Shown here: positions 13,182 through 15,880 of the stretch, piece by piece
How positions within the stretch are numbered: the first letter of the stretch is position 1
Layout of the letters: the number at the start of each line of letters is the position of its first letter
Assembly (NCBI GenBank): GCA_934255545.1
Contig: CAKQOE010000046.1
Location: forward strand, 1 to 15,880
Direction: 5' to 3'
Source: an uncultured Clostridia bacterium
Lineage (GTDB): Bacteria > Bacillota > Clostridia > Peptostreptococcales > Anaerovoracaceae
DNA length: 15,880 nucleotides
The notes under the pieces: model-generated
Seen by the model: only the letters and a program-made list of their open reading frames with translations
What the model was told of the DNA's origin: nothing
Databases searched by the model: none
Translations under genes and position numbers: made by a program

Positions 13182-13201
13182 CTTACAAGGAGGGAAGAGA
13201 A

Positions 13202-13672
13202 GTGCCTAGAAAAGGAAGCGTTCCTAAGAGAGAAGTACTTCCTGATCCAGTATACGGAAGTGTTGTTGTTTCAAAGCTTATCAACAACATCATGCTGGAC
13301 GGAAAAAAGGGAGTAGCACAGAGCATCGTATATGATGCTTTCGACATGATCAGAAATACTACAGGCGAAGAGCCTCTCGAAGTTTTTGAAAAGGCTATGA
13401 ACAATATCATGCCGGTTGTAGAAGTTAAGGCAAGACGTGTCGGTGGTGCCAACTATCAGGTTCCTATCGAAGTAAGAGCTGACAGAAGACAGACTCTTGG
13501 TCTCAGATGGCTTACATTATTTACTCGCAAGAGAGGCGAAAAGTATATGTATGAGAGACTTGCAAAGGAACTTATGGATGCAGCAAACAACACTGGTGCA
13601 TCTGTAAAGAAGAAGGAAGACACTCACAAGATGGCAGAGGCCAACAAGGCATTTGCACACTACAGATGGTAA
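13202..13672 (+). CDS. rpsG: 30S ribosomal protein S7
   Basis: Starting at the GTG 13202 gives 156 residues, exactly the usual S7 length, beginning with the normal PRKGSVPKREVLPDP. The SD AAGGAGGG (13187-13194) is 7 nt upstream. An in-frame ATG at 13097 would add 35 unrelated residues crossing the SD and leader structures, so I reject it. Conserved blocks include GGANYQVPIEVRADRR (about 79-94) and the C-terminal KKEDTHKMAEANKAFAHYRW. S7 nucleates assembly of the 30S head and contacts the E and P sites. A 6-bp hairpin, GGCTGC-TTA-GCAGTC (13695-13709), sits between it and fusA. Confidence 0.97.
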   Translation: MPRKGSVPKREVLPDPVYGSVVVSKLINNIMLDGKKGVAQSIVYDAFDMIRNTTGEEPLEVFEKAMNNIMPVVEVKARRVGGANYQVPIEVRADRRQTLGLRWLTLFTRKRGEKYMYERLAKELMDAANNTGASVKKKEDTHKMAEANKAFAHYRW

Positions 13673-13728
13673 TTTTACCGTTGAATACAATTATGGCTGC
13701 TTAGCAGTCTGGAAAGGAGGAGCAATAT

Positions 13729-15792
13729 ATGGCTAGAAAATTTCCATTAGAAAAGACTAGAAATATCGGTATCATGGCGCACATCGACGCCGGAAAGACA
13801 ACAACAACAGAAAGAATTCTGTTCTATACCGGTAAGACACATAAAATCGGTGAAACACACGATGGTGCTGCTCAGATGGACTGGATGGCACAGGAGCAGG
13901 AAAGAGGTATCACAATCACTTCTGCTGCTACAACTGCTCAGTGGAAGGGCAACAGGATCAACATCATCGATACACCGGGACACGTTGACTTTACTGTAGA
14001 AGTAGAGAGATCTCTTCGTGTACTCGACGGATCTGTAACAGTTCTCTGCGCTAAGGGAGGTGTTGAGCCTCAGTCAGAAACAGTTTGGAGACAGGCTGAC
14101 AGATACGGTGTTCCAAGAATGATCTTCGTTAATAAGATGGACATCCTTGGAGCTGATTACTACAGAGTAATCGACATGGTAAAGAACAGACTCAAGGCTA
14201 ATGCTGTTCCTGTTCAGCTCCCTATCGGTAAGGAAGATACTTTTACAGGTATCATAGACCTTATTAAGATGAAGGCTGAAATTTATACAGATGACCTTGG
14301 TACTACTATTGAGGAATCTGATATTCCTGAAGATATGATGGATCTTGCTCAGGAATGGAGACATGCTTTACTTGAATCTGTTGCTGAAACAGATGAAGAA
14401 CTCATGATGGAGTATCTTGAAAATGATACTCTCGATGAAAAGGATATAAAGAAGGCTATCAGAAAGGCTACTATCGCTAATGAGATGGTTCCTATGCTCT
14501 GCGGTTCTGCTTATAAGAACAAGGGCGTACAGCTCATGCTCGACGCTGTAATCGACTACATGCCTTCACCTGTTGATATCCCTGCTATTAAGGGTATTAA
14601 CCCTGATACTGAAGAAGAAGCTGAAAGCCCTGCAGACGACAATGCTCCATTTGCGGCTCTCGCGTTCAAGATCATGGCTGACCCATTTGTTGGTAAGCTC
14701 GCATTCTTCAGAGTATATTCAGGTACGCTTGATTCAGGTTCTTATGTTTACAACTCTACAAAGGGTAAAAAGGAAAGAATCGGACGTATCCTTCAGATGC
14801 ACGCAAATAAGAGAGAAGAAATCGATAAGGTTTATGCCGGCGACATCGCCGCTGCAGTAGGTCTTAAGGATACTACTACAGGTGATACTCTCTGTGATGA
14901 AAAGCATCCTATCATCCTTGAATCTATGGAATTCCCTGATCCTGTAATCGAGATCGCTATCGAGCCTAAGACTAAGGCAGGTCAGGAAAAGATGGGTATA
15001 GCTCTTGCTAAGCTCGCTGAAGAAGACCCTACATTCAAGACTTATACAAACCATGATACTGGTCAGACAATCATCGCTGGTATGGGTGAGCTCCACCTCG
15101 ATATCATCGTTGACCGTCTCCTCAGAGAATTCAAGGTTGAAGCTAATGTCGGCAAGCCACAGGTTTCTTACAAGGAAACTCTTACACAGCCTGCTGATGT
15201 TGACTACAAGTATGCTAAGCAGTCCGGTGGTCGTGGTCAGTACGGTCACGTTAAGATCAAGGTTTATCCAAGAGAACCGGGTGCAGGCTACGAATTTAAG
15301 AACTCTATCGTCGGCGGTGCTATTCCTAAGGAATACATTCCTAAGATCGATGAAGGTATCCAGGAAGCTATGCAGACTGGTATCCTCGCCGGCTATCAGG
15401 TAGTAGACGTTGGCGTTGAACTTTACGATGGTTCATATCACGAAGTCGACTCTTCAGAAATGGCATTCAAGATCGCCGCTTCTATGGCGTTCAAGGAAGC
15501 TTCAAAGAAGGCAGGTCCTGTTCTTCTCGAACCTATATTCAAGGTAGACGTAACTGTTCCTGAAGAATATATGGGCGACATCATCGGCGATATTTCTTCA
15601 AGAAGAGGACGTATTGAAGGTTCTGAAATGCTGAATGGTACAGTTATCGTAAGAGGCTTCGTACCACTGTCAGAAATGTTCGGCTATGCGACAGACCTGA
15701 GATCAAAGACTCAGGGTCGTGGTGTTTATGTAATGCAGATGGATCACTTCGAACAGCTTCCTAAGAATCTGCTCGATAAGATCACTAAGTAA
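13729..15792 (+). CDS. fusA: Elongation factor G
   Basis: The 687-residue protein is full-length EF-G. The GTPase motifs are in order: AHIDAGKT (17-24), RGITI (59-63), DTPGH (81-85), NKMD (135-138), and GSA within CGSAYKNKGVQ near 260. Domain II starts near 300, III near 400 (GMGELHLDI), IV near 480 (YKETLTQPAD and GGRGQYGHV), and V near 600, ending FEQLPKNLLDKITK. It catalyses ribosomal translocation and, with RRF, ribosome recycling. A very strong SD, GGAAAGGAGGAG (13711-13722), precedes the ATG. The form CAKGGVEPQSETVWRQA (107-123) fits the main translocation EF-G. The TAA at 15790-15792 overlaps the tuf SD. Confidence 0.99.
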   Translation: MARKFPLEKTRNIGIMAHIDAGKTTTTERILFYTGKTHKIGETHDGAAQMDWMAQEQERGITITSAATTAQWKGNRINIIDTPGHVDFTVEVERSLRVLDGSVTVLCAKGGVEPQSETVWRQADRYGVPRMIFVNKMDILGADYYRVIDMVKNRLKANAVPVQLPIGKEDTFTGIIDLIKMKAEIYTDDLGTTIEESDIPEDMMDLAQEWRHALLESVAETDEELMMEYLENDTLDEKDIKKAIRKATIANEMVPMLCGSAYKNKGVQLMLDAVIDYMPSPVDIPAIKGINPDTEEEAESPADDNAPFAALAFKIMADPFVGKLAFFRVYSGTLDSGSYVYNSTKGKKERIGRILQMHANKREEIDKVYAGDIAAAVGLKDTTTGDTLCDEKHPIILESMEFPDPVIEIAIEPKTKAGQEKMGIALAKLAEEDPTFKTYTNHDTGQTIIAGMGELHLDIIVDRLLREFKVEANVGKPQVSYKETLTQPADVDYKYAKQSGGRGQYGHVKIKVYPREPGAGYEFKNSIVGGAIPKEYIPKIDEGIQEAMQTGILAGYQVVDVGVELYDGSYHEVDSSEMAFKIAASMAFKEASKKAGPVLLEPIFKVDVTVPEEYMGDIIGDISSRRGRIEGSEMLNGTVIVRGFVPLSEMFGYATDLRSKTQGRGVYVMQMDHFEQLPKNLLDKITK

Positions 15793-15796
15793 GGAG
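15791..15796 (+). promoter_or_regulatory. tuf ribosome binding site overlapping the fusA stop codon
   Basis: AAGGAG at 15791-15796 uses the last two bases of the fusA TAA (15790-15792) and lies 7 nt before the tuf ATG at 15804. The 11-nt gap leaves no room for a promoter or terminator, so fusA and this tuf copy are cotranscribed, and ribosomes ending fusA finish on the tuf SD. Confidence 0.8.
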
Positions 15797-15803
15797 ATAT
15801 AAA

Positions 15804-15880
15804 ATGGCAAAGGAAAAGTTCGAAAGAAATAAACCGCATATCAATATCGGTACGATCGGTCACGTAGACCACGGTAAGAC
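15804..15880 (+). CDS. tuf: Elongation factor Tu, N-terminal fragment (3' end outside window)
   Basis: The 25 complete codons read MAKEKFERNKPHINIGTIGH then VDHGK, and the final AC would continue as threonine. This is the EF-Tu start with the P-loop GHVDHGKT (19-26). It lies directly after fusA, as in the classical str operon. The sequence ends in the P-loop, so completeness cannot be judged. With the tuf end at 1-123 it implies at least two tuf copies bracketing the block, unless the window comes from an assembly that joined or broke at tuf. Confidence 0.97.
   Translation, partial: MAKEKFERNKPHINIGTIGHVDHGK

Noticed and set aside
13097..13201. In-frame ATG start that would lengthen S7 by 35 residues
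   Set aside because: The extension crosses leader hairpins and the real SD and is not S7-like. The GTG at 13202 gives the standard 156 residues.
14734..15249. Reverse-strand reading frame of 171 codons inside fusA
   Set aside because: It is fully opposite a well-conserved EF-G region. Strong codon bias in fusA explains the open frame, and there is no independent evidence of translation.
1..15880. CRISPR array, insertion sequence, prophage or defence genes
   Set aside because: No repeat-spacer pattern, transposase or integrase-like protein, or change in base composition is visible. All genes are core housekeeping genes in a known order.

Overview
The window is a core translation and transcription gene block from a low-to-moderate GC Firmicute of the class Clostridia. 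The protein sequences and the order tuf / rpmG-secE-nusG-rplK-rplA-rplJ-rplL-rpoB-rpoC-L7Ae-like-rpsL-rpsG-fusA-tuf suggest an Oscillospiraceae (Ruminococcus-like) organism. Class is fairly secure; family is inference. Every gene is on the + strand. I see no mobile element, CRISPR array, tRNA, rRNA or foreign-looking gene.

Layout. Positions 1-123 are the last 40 codons of a tuf gene, followed by a strong intrinsic terminator. A gene-free stretch of nearly 400 nt ends in a near-consensus promoter (TTGACA-17-TACTAT) that starts the rpmG-secE-nusG-rplK-rplA transcript. The rplK-rplA gap holds what looks like a copy of the 23S rRNA L1-binding helix beside the rplA ribosome binding site. The rplA-rplJ gap holds an L10-leader attenuator. 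After rplL comes a long perfect hairpin, then a structured AT-rich gap, then a second good promoter for rpoB-rpoC. A third promoter lies just after rpoC and is followed within about 50 nt by a complete intrinsic terminator, ahead of the L7Ae-like gene, rpsL, rpsG, fusA and tuf. The window ends 77 nt into that second tuf, so tuf copies bracket the whole block.

How the genes work together. RpoB and RpoC are the two large RNA polymerase subunits. NusG couples polymerase to the elongation machinery, and SecE belongs to the protein-export channel. L33, L11, L1, L10 and L12 are large-subunit proteins, of which L11, L10 and L12 build the factor-binding stalk. S12 and S7 are small-subunit proteins. 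EF-G and EF-Tu are the GTPases that work on the stalk.

No new multi-gene system is visible, and all proteins are well-known families. The points worth a second look lie in the non-coding parts and protein ends: the L1 rRNA mimic, the three-state L10 leader, the promoter-terminator pair before the L7Ae-like gene, a hairpin between the ribosome binding site and start codon of nusG, related structured elements recurring in different gaps, and strongly acidic extensions on NusG, RpoB and (less) RpoC.
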